Part shown: positions 56,662 to 64,000 of the stretch, piece after piece | Layout: every line of letters begins with the position of its first letter | How positions within the stretch are numbered: the first letter of the stretch is position 1 | From: Lentzea waywayandensis | GTDB taxonomy: Bacteria > Actinomycetota > Actinomycetes > Mycobacteriales > Pseudonocardiaceae | Length of the DNA stretch: 64,000 bases | Direction: 5' to 3' | Assembly (NCBI RefSeq): GCF_900115955.1 | Contig: NZ_FOYL01000013.1 | Location: 1-64,000, forward strand | The notes under the pieces: model-generated | What the model was told of the DNA's origin: nothing | Seen by the model: the letters and a program-made list of their open reading frames with translations, nothing else | Database searches by the model: none | Position numbers and translations under genes: made by a program

Positions 56662-57057
56662 ATGCGCCTTGTGTTGAACGACCCACTGGCAGAGGTGCGG
56701 GTGATCCTGACCGCCGAGGGCGGCTCGTGCGCTCGCGCACGTCAGGTGGTGCGCGAGGCCGCTGCCTCGTGGGAGTTGTCCGAGGACCTCACCGACGACG
56801 CGCAGCTCGTGGTGACGGAGCTCGTGTCCAACGGCATCGACCACGGTGAGGGACCGATCACACTGACGGTGAGCCGGAAGGCGGGCGGGATGCTCGTCGA
56901 GGTGCACGACGAGTCGTCGCAGCTGCCTCAGCTCAGACCGGTGGACCCCAGCAGCGCGCGTGGGCGGGGCATGCAGCTCGTGCAGGCGCTGAGCGTTCGA
57001 TGGGGAACGACGCCGCAGCGCGGCGGCAAGGTGGTCTGGGCCCATCTGGAGGCCTGA
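56662..57057 (+). CDS. RsbW-like HATPase anti-sigma kinase / regulatory ATPase
   Basis: A protein of about 131 residues with a GHKL ATPase fold: N-box 'LVVTELVSNGIDHGEG', a D-x-S-type G1 region ('VEVHDESSQLPQ') instead of the canonical D-x-G, and a G2 loop 'RGRGMQLVQALSVRWG'. It is the short type common in streptomycetes, phosphorylating STAS antagonists or acting as an anti-sigma factor. ATG 56662 is used; a GTG at 56671 is possible. It is flanked on both sides by STAS genes. Confidence 0.9.
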   Translation: MRLVLNDPLAEVRVILTAEGGSCARARQVVREAAASWELSEDLTDDAQLVVTELVSNGIDHGEGPITLTVSRKAGGMLVEVHDESSQLPQLRPVDPSSARGRGMQLVQALSVRWGTTPQRGGKVVWAHLEA

Positions 57058-57131
57058 AGACCTGGTGAAAGCCTGTTCGGCTTGTGACTGCCGGACGTTG
57101 GCGCGTACGGTCGGTGCGGACGGGAGTCCTT

Positions 57132-57485
57132 ATGAACCAGCTTCGACAGAGAACTACCTACGTCCAATCCATCCCGATCGTCTCGCTCACGGGTGAGATC
57201 GACATGATGTCGTCGGCTCCGGTGACCAGCAGGCTCGCCGAGTTGCTCGACCGCAAGCCGCCCGCCCTGGTCGTGGACCTGCGCGAGGTGCGGTTCTTCG
57301 GATCCGAGGGGATCCGCGCGCTCGTGGAGACCCAGGCCCAGGCCGACGAGCTCGGCGTCAAGTTCGGCGTCGTCAGCGACACCAGAGTCGTGTTGCGTCC
57401 GTTGGAGATGACGGCCGTCGACCAGTTGCTGTTGCTGTTCAACGACGTCAACGACGCCGTCACCGCTCTGAAGAGCAGCTTCTAG
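57132..57485 (+). CDS. Second STAS-domain anti-sigma-factor antagonist
   Basis: A 117-residue STAS protein: 'IVSLTGEIDMMSSAPVTSRL', with the acceptor Ser in 'VRFFGSEGIRALVETQ'. It lies 75 bases downstream of the RsbW-like gene on the same strand. The acceptor context differs from the first STAS gene (FGSEG against MDSTG), so they may answer different kinases. Its stop overlaps the Ppx/GppA stop by 4 bases. Confidence 0.93.
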   Translation: MNQLRQRTTYVQSIPIVSLTGEIDMMSSAPVTSRLAELLDRKPPALVVDLREVRFFGSEGIRALVETQAQADELGVKFGVVSDTRVVLRPLEMTAVDQLLLLFNDVNDAVTALKSSF

Positions 57486-58366
57486 GCGGCTGACGACTTC
57501 CTCGCGCGAGAGCGCTCCACCAGCGAGAGCAGCAGGCCTTCCTTGGTGGACCACGGCGAGATGTCCACGACGTCGTGGCCAGAGACCTTCATCAACGCCT
57601 CCGCGACCACCGCGCCCGCCAGCGACTGCTGGGCCCGGTGGCGCGAGATCCCCGGCAGAGCCGCCCGTTCGCGCACCGAGAGCTTCGCGAGGCGCGGAAT
57701 CCACTTCTCCAGGTCCTTGAGCCGCAGCTGGCGCGGCGAGTAGGCGCCGCTGCGCGCCCCGGCGAGGCGGGCCAGCTGTTCGAACACCTTCGAGCACCCG
57801 ACCGCGCGAGCGCTCTCACCCCAGGGGAAAGCGGCTTCCAGACGCTCGGCCACCTCGGCGCGCATGTCCGTGACGGTCAGGCCGGCGCGGGTCAAAGTCC
57901 TTGCCCCCAAAGGCAACGACACCGCGCGCTCGGGTTCCGCCCCGGAGCCGGCGGCCAGTTCGACGGTGCCGCCGCCGACGTCCAGCACGACCATGGGGCC
58001 CGCGCCCCAGCCGAACCAGTGCCGGGCCGCGGCGTACGACAGGCGCGCTTCTTCCTTGCCGGACAACACTTTCAGGTCGACGCCGGTGCGTCTGGCGACC
58101 TTGCCGATGACCTCGGCGGAGTTCAGGCTGTCGCGCACGGACGAGGTGGCGAAGGACAGGAACGGGACGTCGCCCGCCTTCTTGCGGGCGGCCAGGACGG
58201 CGGCGCAGAGCGACTCGACGCCGTCGCGGCTGATGGCCCCGTCCGAATCCAGTTCGCGGTCCAGCCGCAGCCGGACCTTGTGGGACACCAGCGGACGCGT
58301 CAAGTCTCGTTCCACGACCACCAGGTGTGCGCTGAAGCACCCGACGTCCAGAACTCCGACCGACAT
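57482..58366 (-). CDS. Ppx/GppA-family phosphatase
   Basis: A 294-residue ASKHA-fold phosphatase: 'VGVLDVGCFSAHLVVVERD' (phosphate 1, with Cys in place of the usual Gly-Ser/Thr Asn), 'FATSSVRDSLNSAEV', 'SGKEEARLSYAAARHWFGW' and 'VVLDVGGGTVELAAGSG' (phosphate 2). It is the short form of about 300 residues common in actinobacteria. Family members hydrolyse polyphosphate or the 5' phosphate of pppGpp. Its position beside partner-switching genes fits a stringent or stress link. Confidence 0.92.
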   Translation of the reverse strand: MSVGVLDVGCFSAHLVVVERDLTRPLVSHKVRLRLDRELDSDGAISRDGVESLCAAVLAARKKAGDVPFLSFATSSVRDSLNSAEVIGKVARRTGVDLKVLSGKEEARLSYAAARHWFGWGAGPMVVLDVGGGTVELAAGSGAEPERAVSLPLGARTLTRAGLTVTDMRAEVAERLEAAFPWGESARAVGCSKVFEQLARLAGARSGAYSPRQLRLKDLEKWIPRLAKLSVRERAALPGISRHRAQQSLAGAVVAEALMKVSGHDVVDISPWSTKEGLLLSLVERSRARKSSAA

Positions 58367-58475
58367 CCGCCACCTTCCTTCTACCCGGTGTTCTTTACCC
58401 CATCGGCAGCCATTGTGCGGAACTCAGCCCCCGAACGAGCAATCTTGCCCTGATGAGATGCGTTACAGTCACCGA

Positions 58476-59459
58476 ATGTCACTGGCGGAGATACCTTCCC
58501 GGCTCGAACACGCCCTCGGCAAGGCTCATTCCGGCGTAATCGTGCTGGCGGTGCACGGCCTCTCTTCGGACGTGGCCAAACAGTCGTGGCTGTCCGCCTC
58601 CGTCTCCACGCTGTCCTCGACGGTGCCGTCGACGTCCGCGACGGCGTTGCTGACCGCGCTGACAGGCGTCCCCGCAGACGTCCACCGCGTGCCGGGAATG
58701 GTGTACCGCAACGGATCCGGCCTCGTGCACGCCGTCAACGGCATGCCCGCGATCCCGAACCTGCCGACCGTGCTGGAACGTCACGGCGCGACCGTGCTGG
58801 CCCGCGAGCTCGACCTGCTCGAAGGAACCTGGGCGCAGGCCCTGTTGCGAGGGTGCACCCGGATACCCGCGCACGCCCTGCACAAACTCACCGCCCAGGC
58901 CGAGGACCCGCCGCTGCTCGTCGCCAACGTCGTCGCCGATCTCGACAAGGCGCTCAAGGACGCCAGGTTCCTCTGGACCTACGTCAACATCGGCGATCAC
59001 GTGCGCCGCCACGGGTACGACGAGTCGGTCCACGAGGCGATGCTGCGTCTGGACGCGCACGCTTCCCGTTGGGCCGCACAGGGTTGGACCGTCGTCGCGC
59101 ATTCGGACCACGGCATGGTCGCCGTCGACCCCGACCCGGAGCTCGTCGAGGCCTGGGACGCGATCGTGCGCGAGGAGTGCGTGATCCCCTCCGGCGGCGC
59201 GGGACGCACGCGCTGGCTGTACCCGAAGGCGGATCGCCTGGAGGCCGTTTTCGACCGCGTGGCAACGACTCTGGGCGACACGGCGACCGTGCACCACGCC
59301 ACCGATCTCGGACTGCCCCAGCCGGAGGCCGGCCCGGTCGTCGCGGTGGCCGCGTCACCGAGGTTCCCGCTCCCGGATCCGTCCGTCCGCTACGAGAACG
59401 GCGGCCTGAGCCGCGACGAGATCGACGTCCCCTTCGCGGTCTGGCAAGCCGTACAGTGA
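58476..59459 (+). CDS. Divergent alkaline-phosphatase-superfamily (phosphodiesterase-like) protein
   Basis: A 327-residue soluble protein with recognisable AP-superfamily landmarks: the nucleophile region 'STVPSTSATALLTALTGVP', 'YVNIGDHVRRHGYDESVHEAM' (Asp and His ligands), 'VVAHSDHGMVAVDPDPE' (Asp-His) and the closing 'RYENGGLSRDEIDVPF'. Two usual ligands are altered: the opening strand reads 'VIVLAVHGLSSD', lacking the expected Asp-Gly, and the final His-Gly-Gly is Asn-Gly-Gly. The start at 58476 follows a TACAGT hexamer at close range, so the transcript may be leaderless. The next gene starts 4 bases after its stop. Substrate unknown; it could also be inactive. Confidence 0.75.
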   Translation: MSLAEIPSRLEHALGKAHSGVIVLAVHGLSSDVAKQSWLSASVSTLSSTVPSTSATALLTALTGVPADVHRVPGMVYRNGSGLVHAVNGMPAIPNLPTVLERHGATVLARELDLLEGTWAQALLRGCTRIPAHALHKLTAQAEDPPLLVANVVADLDKALKDARFLWTYVNIGDHVRRHGYDESVHEAMLRLDAHASRWAAQGWTVVAHSDHGMVAVDPDPELVEAWDAIVREECVIPSGGAGRTRWLYPKADRLEAVFDRVATTLGDTATVHHATDLGLPQPEAGPVVAVAASPRFPLPDPSVRYENGGLSRDEIDVPFAVWQAVQ

Positions 59460-59463
59460 CCGT

Positions 59464-60450
59464 GTGCGCGTCGAATTCTCCAACACCATAAGGGAAATCG
59501 ATTCTGCTGATTGGGACGCGGTGGTCCGCGACGCGGGCGCGCCGGTCTTCTACCGACACGCGTACGTCAGCGCCTACGAGCAGTCGCCGCTGACGACGGT
59601 CGACGCCTTCGCGTACTTCGTGGTGCGCGAAGGCGACAAGCCGATCGCGGTCCTGCCCGCCTACCTCCAGACGGCCGCGAATCCGTTGCGCCGCCTGCAC
59701 GAGGCCTATCCGGAGGCGGTCGGCCAGCCCGCCCTGCTCAGTCACACCTGGCACTGCTACGACGCGCACGTGCCCGCCGCCGCGGAGGTGCTGCCGAGAC
59801 TGCTGGACGCCATGATCCGCACGGCGTCGATCTTCGGCGCGCGCTGGTGCGGGTTCATGAACGTCCAGCGCGGCAACGAACTGTCGCGGGCGTTGCGAAG
59901 GGCCGGGCTGCCCGCGCGTCACCTCACCGACCGGTGGGCCACCGGCCTCACCACCTACGAGCACTACCTCGCGAGCCTGAGCCTGCGCGCCAGAGCGAAC
60001 GTGCGGCGCAACGACCGAAGATCGACCGAGGCCGGCGTGACGATCGAGGCGCTGCCCGTCGACCACGCCGCGCTCGACGAGATCACCCTGCTGTGCGTCA
60101 AGACCGCCAGCCGCTTCGAGAACAACGGCTACTACCCCGGCGAGGCCTTCGCCAGGTTCGTGACGGCGCTCGGCGACCTCGCGCACGTGATCGAGGTGCG
60201 GCAGCACGGCAAGCTCGTCGCGGCCGGTGTCTGCCTCACCGACGCCACCCGCTTCCACACCTGGACGTGCGGCGTCGACTACGCCGTGGACGGCAACTAC
60301 AGCCCGTACGGCGTGCTGTTCGCGGAGTCGGTCCGGCTCGCGATCCGCCTCGGCAAGTCGACGCTGGAAGGCGGCCGCGGCAACGAGGCCTTCAAGCGGC
60401 GGCACGGCCTGAGCCCACGCCATCTGGACGCCGTTCTCCACCGCATCTGA
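59464..60450 (+). CDS. FemAB/GNAT-like acyltransferase (BioF2/peptidogalycan type)
   Basis: A 328-residue protein with a double-GNAT fold. Landmarks are 'AVLPAYLQTAANPLRRLHEAYP', 'LSLRARANVRRNDRRSTEAG' (the basic segment common in FemAB/CelD-like proteins), 'TASRFENNGYYPGEAFARFV' and 'NYSPYGVLFAESVRLAIRLGKSTLEGGRGNEAFKRRHGL'-like closing motifs. Such proteins transfer acyl or aminoacyl groups in cell-envelope or natural-product pathways. The GTG at 59464 is coupled to the preceding phosphodiesterase-like gene. Substrate unknown. Confidence 0.85.
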   Translation: MRVEFSNTIREIDSADWDAVVRDAGAPVFYRHAYVSAYEQSPLTTVDAFAYFVVREGDKPIAVLPAYLQTAANPLRRLHEAYPEAVGQPALLSHTWHCYDAHVPAAAEVLPRLLDAMIRTASIFGARWCGFMNVQRGNELSRALRRAGLPARHLTDRWATGLTTYEHYLASLSLRARANVRRNDRRSTEAGVTIEALPVDHAALDEITLLCVKTASRFENNGYYPGEAFARFVTALGDLAHVIEVRQHGKLVAAGVCLTDATRFHTWTCGVDYAVDGNYSPYGVLFAESVRLAIRLGKSTLEGGRGNEAFKRRHGLSPRHLDAVLHRI

Positions 60451-60460
60451 ACAGCGAATT

Positions 60461-60476
60461 GTTCACAAGAGTGAAC
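60461..60476. promoter_or_regulatory. Inverted repeat GTTCAC-N4-GTGAAC upstream of the GH88 gene
   Basis: The arms GTTCAC and GTGAAC are separated by AAGA and extended on both sides by AATT/AATT, giving 10-base perfect arms (60457-60466 and 60471-60480). It matches the site at 37062-37077. It lies 10 bases after the upstream stop in an unusually A+T-rich 213-base gap, so it could also be a terminator. Confidence 0.5.
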
Positions 60477-60663
60477 AATTGGTTTTACAACGTCGGATTC
60501 CAGGAAGTTCATATATCTGATCAACCGGCAACCGCACCCTTTACGCTGTTCAGCGGCCCGCAGCAAGGCGCGGGAATCAATTTTTGACGCACCTTTACAC
60601 GCGTTGATCCGATCTGGCATCGTGGCGCCGGGCGCAAGACAATGAAAGGGACTGGACGGTCTC

Positions 60664-61869
60664 GTGAATCTGTCTCGACGCACCCTTCTGGCGTCCGCAG
60701 CGGCCACTCCCCTGCTCACCGGAGCAGGAGTCGCCATCGGCGCGGGAGAAGCCGCCGCTTCGCCCGCCACACTCCGCGCGGCCCTCGACTACGGCAACTC
60801 CAAGCTGAAGGCGGTCGCACCGGGCATCACCTCGTTCCCCGAGATCACCAGGGCCGAGAAGTGGACATACGTCGCCGACGGCGGCTGGATCGGCGGCTTC
60901 TGGCCGGGCACGCTGTGGCTCGCGCACCTCGACAGCGGCGACGCTCAGTTCCGCGCTCTCGCCGAAGCCGCCAACGACAGGCTGGCACCCCGCCGGCTCC
61001 AGCCGCGCGACCACGACCTGGGGTTCCTCTTCTACCCGTCCTGGGTCACCGCGTACCGGCTCACCGGCGGCACCAGGTGGCGGGACGGCGCGATCGACGC
61101 CGCGAACACGCTGATCCAGCGCTGGAACCCGGTCGGCAGGTACATCCGCGCGTGGGGCGCGCTGGGCACGCCGGGCAACGCGGGCCGCGTCATCATCGAC
61201 ACGATGATGAACCTGGACCTGCTCGCGTTCGCCACCGAGCAGACCGGCGACCGCAAGTTCCTCGACATCGCGATCGCGCACGCCAGGACCACCCAGACGC
61301 ACTTCGTCCGCCCGGACGGCTCGACCCCGCACGTGTTCGACTTCAACCCGGACACCGGCGCGGCGATCGGCCCGAACACGGTGCAGGGCTACAGCCCGAC
61401 GTCGTGCTGGGCGCGCGGTCAGGCGTGGGGCATCTACGGCTTCACGACGATGTACCGCCGCACGGGCCTGCGCGAGTTCCGCGACACCGCGCGCAAGCTG
61501 TCGGACTACGCGCTGTCGGTGCTCACACCGGACAGCGTGCCGGTGTGGGACTACCGGTCGCCGCTGGGCGTCAACGACATCAAGGACTCGTCGGCGGGCG
61601 CGATCATGGCGTGCGGCCTGCTCGACCTGGCCAAGGCCACCGGCACCGACCGCTACCGCGACCGGGCGCTGAAGATCCTCGACGGCCTGGTCGGCACGTG
61701 TCTCACGACCAGGTCGGCGCGTGCTGAGGCGATCATGGCCCGCGGCACCCGCAACCGCCCGTCCGAGGACGGCGTGGAGGTCTCGCTGCCGTACGGCGAC
61801 TACTACCTGTACGAGGCGATCCTGCGGGTGCTCAAGCCCGCTCAGATCGCCAAGGCCATCGGCCTGTAG
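60664..61869 (+). CDS. Tat-exported GH88 unsaturated glucuronyl hydrolase
   Basis: A 401-residue protein. The N-terminus 'VNLSRRTLLASAAATPLLTG' is a twin-arginine signal. The (alpha/alpha)6 barrel has GH88 landmarks: 'WTYVADGGWIGGFWPGTLWLAH', 'RDHDLGFLFYPSWVTAYRLTG', 'IIDTMMNLDLLAFA' (the catalytic-type Asp) and 'QGYSPTSCWARGQAWGIYGFT'. The enzyme removes unsaturated uronic acids from oligosaccharides left by polysaccharide lyases, complementing the alginate-lyase-like enzyme at 37129. The gap before it (60451-60663) is A+T rich and carries the shared inverted repeat. Confidence 0.92.
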   Translation: MNLSRRTLLASAAATPLLTGAGVAIGAGEAAASPATLRAALDYGNSKLKAVAPGITSFPEITRAEKWTYVADGGWIGGFWPGTLWLAHLDSGDAQFRALAEAANDRLAPRRLQPRDHDLGFLFYPSWVTAYRLTGGTRWRDGAIDAANTLIQRWNPVGRYIRAWGALGTPGNAGRVIIDTMMNLDLLAFATEQTGDRKFLDIAIAHARTTQTHFVRPDGSTPHVFDFNPDTGAAIGPNTVQGYSPTSCWARGQAWGIYGFTTMYRRTGLREFRDTARKLSDYALSVLTPDSVPVWDYRSPLGVNDIKDSSAGAIMACGLLDLAKATGTDRYRDRALKILDGLVGTCLTTRSARAEAIMARGTRNRPSEDGVEVSLPYGDYYLYEAILRVLKPAQIAKAIGL

Positions 61870-61930
61870 CTCGCTGCTTCACGGCACGCGGGGAGCTTTC
61901 ACTCTCTCGGAGAGTCCGTGGCGTCCCGCG

Positions 61931-62482
61931 CTACTGCTCGATCACCTTCGCCGTCGGCCCGTTGCTCCAGGTGGCTTCCAGCCTGGACAACCGGCCGGCG
62001 GCGTTGCGGAAGTTCACCACCAACGGCCCGCCGGGCTGTTCCACCGACACCGAGTAGCCGTCCGCGGGGGTGGCCGACAACGCCTGCACCCCCTGCGGCC
62101 GGTAGCGCACGACCACGTCCCCGCCCTGCAGGTGGAACGCGTGGACGTAGGAGCCGTCCGACTGCCATTCCCCCTGCGGAAGTTGAGCCGAGGTGGGACG
62201 CGCATCCGTACTACTGGGAGGAGCCGGAACAGACGTAGTGACCTCAGGAGGCCTGGTGGACGAAGGCGTGGCAGGTGGCGTGCTGACGGAGGGACCCGAT
62301 TCGGGCGCCGGGACGCTGATCGAGGTGACGGTCGGCATCGGCAGGACGGCCGACCCCGTCGTGACCTGCACGGCGGCGACCGGGGCGGGTTCCATCGCCC
62401 ACCGGATGCCGAACCAGGACAGGCCGATGGCGACCGTGGTCACCAAAGCCCAGGCGACCAGGTATCCGACCGACCGTCTCAC
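61931..62482 (-). CDS. Membrane-anchored exported protein of unknown function
   Basis: A 183-residue protein with one N-terminal membrane helix ('VGYLVAWALVTTVAIGLSW'), a Ser/Thr/Pro-rich linker (about residues 40-95) and a small beta-type C-terminal domain ('GSYVHAFHLQGGDVVVRYRPQ'). GTG 62482 has AGGAGG 9 bases upstream, better than the ATG at 62509. It is divergent from the response-regulator gene with only 25 bases between the starts, so it may be a target or input of that two-component system. Confidence 0.8.
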   Translation of the reverse strand: MRRSVGYLVAWALVTTVAIGLSWFGIRWAMEPAPVAAVQVTTGSAVLPMPTVTSISVPAPESGPSVSTPPATPSSTRPPEVTTSVPAPPSSTDARPTSAQLPQGEWQSDGSYVHAFHLQGGDVVVRYRPQGVQALSATPADGYSVSVEQPGGPLVVNFRNAAGRLSRLEATWSNGPTAKVIEQ

Positions 62483-62507
62483 TGCGACAATCCTCCTGTA
62501 GCGGCTC

Positions 62508-63173
62508 ATGACATCAGTACTGCTCGTCGAGGACGACCCGGTGGTGCGGGCGGCGATCACGCGCGCCCTCACCGGCCAGGGCCACATCGTGCACGGTGTC
62601 GCGCTCGCGATCGAGGCCTTGCGCGAAGTCACCGCCAACAAATACGACGTCGTGGTGCTCGATCTCGGACTCCCCGACCTCGACGGCGGTGACGCGCTGC
62701 GGATGATCCGGGGCGTCACGAACACCCCGGTGGTCATCGCGACCGCCCGCGACGACGAGGCCGAGATCATCCGGCTGCTCAACGCGGGCGCGGACGACTA
62801 CCTCGTCAAACCCTTCTCCAGCGAGCACCTCGAAGCCCGCCTCCAGGCGGTGCTCCGACGTGCCCGCGACAGCAAGCAACTCGTCATCGGCGGCCTGGAG
62901 ATCGACGTGAACCTCCGCAGGGCCACTGTGGACGGCCAGGAACTCTCCTTGACCCACAAGGAGTTCGAGCTGCTCTCCTACCTCGCGGCACGGCAGGGGG
63001 AGGTGGTGCCGCGGGCGGAGATCCTGGCGAGCCTGTGGCCGTCCAACCGCGACGACCAGACTCTCGACGTCCATCTGTCCTGGTTGCGCCGCAAGCTCGG
63101 TGAGCGGGCCGCGCAGCCTCGTTACCTGCACACGGTGCGAGGAGTCGGCGTGCGCATGGTCGCTCCGCAATGA
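62508..63173 (+). CDS. OmpR-family response regulator
   Basis: A 221-residue regulator. The receiver has the acidic pair in 'VLLVEDDPVV', the phospho-Asp in 'YDVVVLDLGLPDLDGGD', Thr in 'VVIATARDDE' and Lys in 'DDYLVKPFSS'. The winged helix is at the C-terminus ('LSLTHKEFELLSYLAARQGEVVPR', 'LHTVRGVGVRMV'). Its stop overlaps the kinase ATG (ATGA). The start is ATG 62508. Confidence 0.94.
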   Translation: MTSVLLVEDDPVVRAAITRALTGQGHIVHGVALAIEALREVTANKYDVVVLDLGLPDLDGGDALRMIRGVTNTPVVIATARDDEAEIIRLLNAGADDYLVKPFSSEHLEARLQAVLRRARDSKQLVIGGLEIDVNLRRATVDGQELSLTHKEFELLSYLAARQGEVVPRAEILASLWPSNRDDQTLDVHLSWLRRKLGERAAQPRYLHTVRGVGVRMVAPQ

Positions 63174-64000
63174 GGCGGTCACTGGTGCTGGTCGCTCTCG
63201 CGGCGACCAGCATGGTGGCGCTGGCGTTCCTCATCCCGCTCGCGATCGTCGTGAAGAGCTCCGCGTACACCCGCGCCCTGAGCGAGGCGGAGAAGCAGGC
63301 CAACGCGATGACGCAGACGTTGCTGATCACCCGCAAGCCGGAGGAGATCCGCCAGGTGATCAGGAGCACCCGGTACGGCGGCGAGCAGCGGCTGGCCGTG
63401 CACCTGAGCGTCCCGGCCCGCACCTACGGCTACTCGCACATCACCGCGGCGGACCTGCAGGAGGCCCAGAAGCGCGCGACGGCGTCCACGATCGAACGTC
63501 CCGATGGCGTGGCCTATCTGCAACCGCTGGCCAACAGCGAGAACGGGCTCGCGATCGTCGAGGCGTTCGTGCCGCACGAGCAGCTCACCCACGGCGTCAT
63601 CGGCACCTGGTGGGTCCTGGCGGGCGTCGCGGTCGGCCTGGTCGCCGGGTCGGTGCTCGTCGCCGACCGCCTGGGCGCGCGGGCCGTCAAGGCCACCAGG
63701 GCACTGGCCGAGGGCGCGCGCCGGATGGGCCAGGGCGACCTCACGGTCCGCGTGCCGGTGAAGGGACCGCCCGAGTTCAAGGAGGTCGGCAAGGCCTTCA
63801 ACGTCATGGCCGAGCGCGTCCGGCACCTGCTCGCCGCCGAACGCGAGGTGGTCGCCGACCTCTCGCACCGCCTCAGAACGCCTCTCACGGCCCTTCTCCT
63901 GGACGCGGACACCCTCGGCAGTGGGCAAGGGGCGGACCGGGTCCGCGAAGCCGTCCAGGGCCTGGAGAGGGAGGTCGACGAGATCATCAAGGCGGCCCGC
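63170..64000 (+). CDS. Sensor histidine kinase, cut by the right edge of the window
   Basis: The first 277 residues are present. A membrane helix ('LVLVALAATSMVALAFLIPLA') is followed by an extracellular sensor region (about 30-145), a second helix ('WWVLAGVAVGLVAGSVLVA'), a HAMP linker ('GARRMGQGDLTVRVPVKGP') and the start of HisKA with His233 in 'VVADLSHRLRTPLTALL'. The ATPase domain lies beyond the window. It is the partner of the preceding response regulator by ATGA overlap. Confidence 0.93.
   Translation, partial: MRRSLVLVALAATSMVALAFLIPLAIVVKSSAYTRALSEAEKQANAMTQTLLITRKPEEIRQVIRSTRYGGEQRLAVHLSVPARTYGYSHITAADLQEAQKRATASTIERPDGVAYLQPLANSENGLAIVEAFVPHEQLTHGVIGTWWVLAGVAVGLVAGSVLVADRLGARAVKATRALAEGARRMGQGDLTVRVPVKGPPEFKEVGKAFNVMAERVRHLLAAEREVVADLSHRLRTPLTALLLDADTLGSGQGADRVREAVQGLEREVDEIIKAAR

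Noticed and set aside
58476..59459. PglZ component of a phage-defence (BREX) system
   Set aside because: The protein shares the AP-superfamily fold and altered motifs, but no BREX partners (BrxC, PglX, BrxL) are in the window.

Overview
The window looks like a chromosomal segment from a high-G+C filamentous actinobacterium. The evidence is very high G+C, frequent GTG starts, ATGA/GTGA stop-start overlaps, Tat and Sec exoenzymes, RsbW/STAS partner-switching genes and an abundance of TetR, LysR and XRE regulators. Gene content suggests the Pseudonocardiaceae (Lentzea/Saccharothrix-like), but that is inference. I see no rRNA, tRNA or CRISPR array.

Layout. At 1-6.4 kb the 3' end of an IS630-type transposase abuts a type II topoisomerase operon (parE-parC, minus strand); the B subunit carries a 485-residue intein with an HNH endonuclease inside its TOPRIM motif. 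After an 850-base gap with a possible hydrolase relic, 7.2-12.7 kb holds a plus-strand operon: a PLP enzyme, a DUF4331 surface protein, a TPR protein and a NicO-type Ni/Co exporter with a His-Gly loop. At 12.8-20 kb there is an orphan zinc anti-sigma factor, a TetR/DrrAB-type efflux system with a clear operator, a kinase-like phosphotransferase, a secreted M28 peptidase and a secreted carboxylesterase. At 20-25.6 kb a BASS transporter diverges from a tight operon (NmrA-like, MFS, short LLM oxidoreductase, DUF1152) that meets a second MFS gene.

At 25.6-27 kb there is a CBM2-GH18 chitinase with a DasR-type (dre) operator. At 27.3-33.5 kb lies a seven-gene minus-strand operon: a Liv-type lipoprotein, a 36-codon small ORF, a fused LivHM permease, LivG, LivF and two accessory envelope proteins. 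Every junction is an ATGA overlap, and a motif identical to the KstR-type TNNAACNNGTTNNA consensus lies upstream. At 33.6-38.3 kb come an SGNH hydrolase, secreted DUF4142 and DUF1996 proteins and an alginate-lyase-fold enzyme. At 38.3-50.3 kb there is mixed metabolism and regulation: ilvD, LysR/SDR, PRC-barrel/DUF2382, a four-EF-hand protein, an acyl-CoA synthetase with a TetR gene, a 46-residue protein, an AlkB-like dioxygenase, an SDR/XRE pair, a TMEM175-like channel and a His-rich PHP-domain protein.

At 50.4-58.4 kb is a signalling island: a SpoIIE phosphatase, a 1381-residue cytoplasmic HAMP-repeat hybrid kinase, two STAS antagonists, an RsbW-like kinase and a Ppx/GppA protein. At 58.5-64 kb come a divergent alkaline-phosphatase-superfamily protein coupled to a FemAB/GNAT-like protein, a GH88 unsaturated glucuronyl hydrolase, a membrane-anchored protein and a two-component system cut by the window end.

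Strongest candidates for something undescribed: (1) the ATGA-chained Liv-type operon with accessory envelope proteins, a small ORF and KstR-like operators; (2) the DUF4331-TPR-NicO module; (3) the phosphodiesterase-like protein lacking two expected metal ligands, paired with a FemAB-like transferase; (4) a GTTCAC-N4-GTGAAC inverted repeat shared by the two polyuronide-degradation genes; (5) the TOPRIM intein. All functional statements rest on reading motifs by eye; no searches were run.
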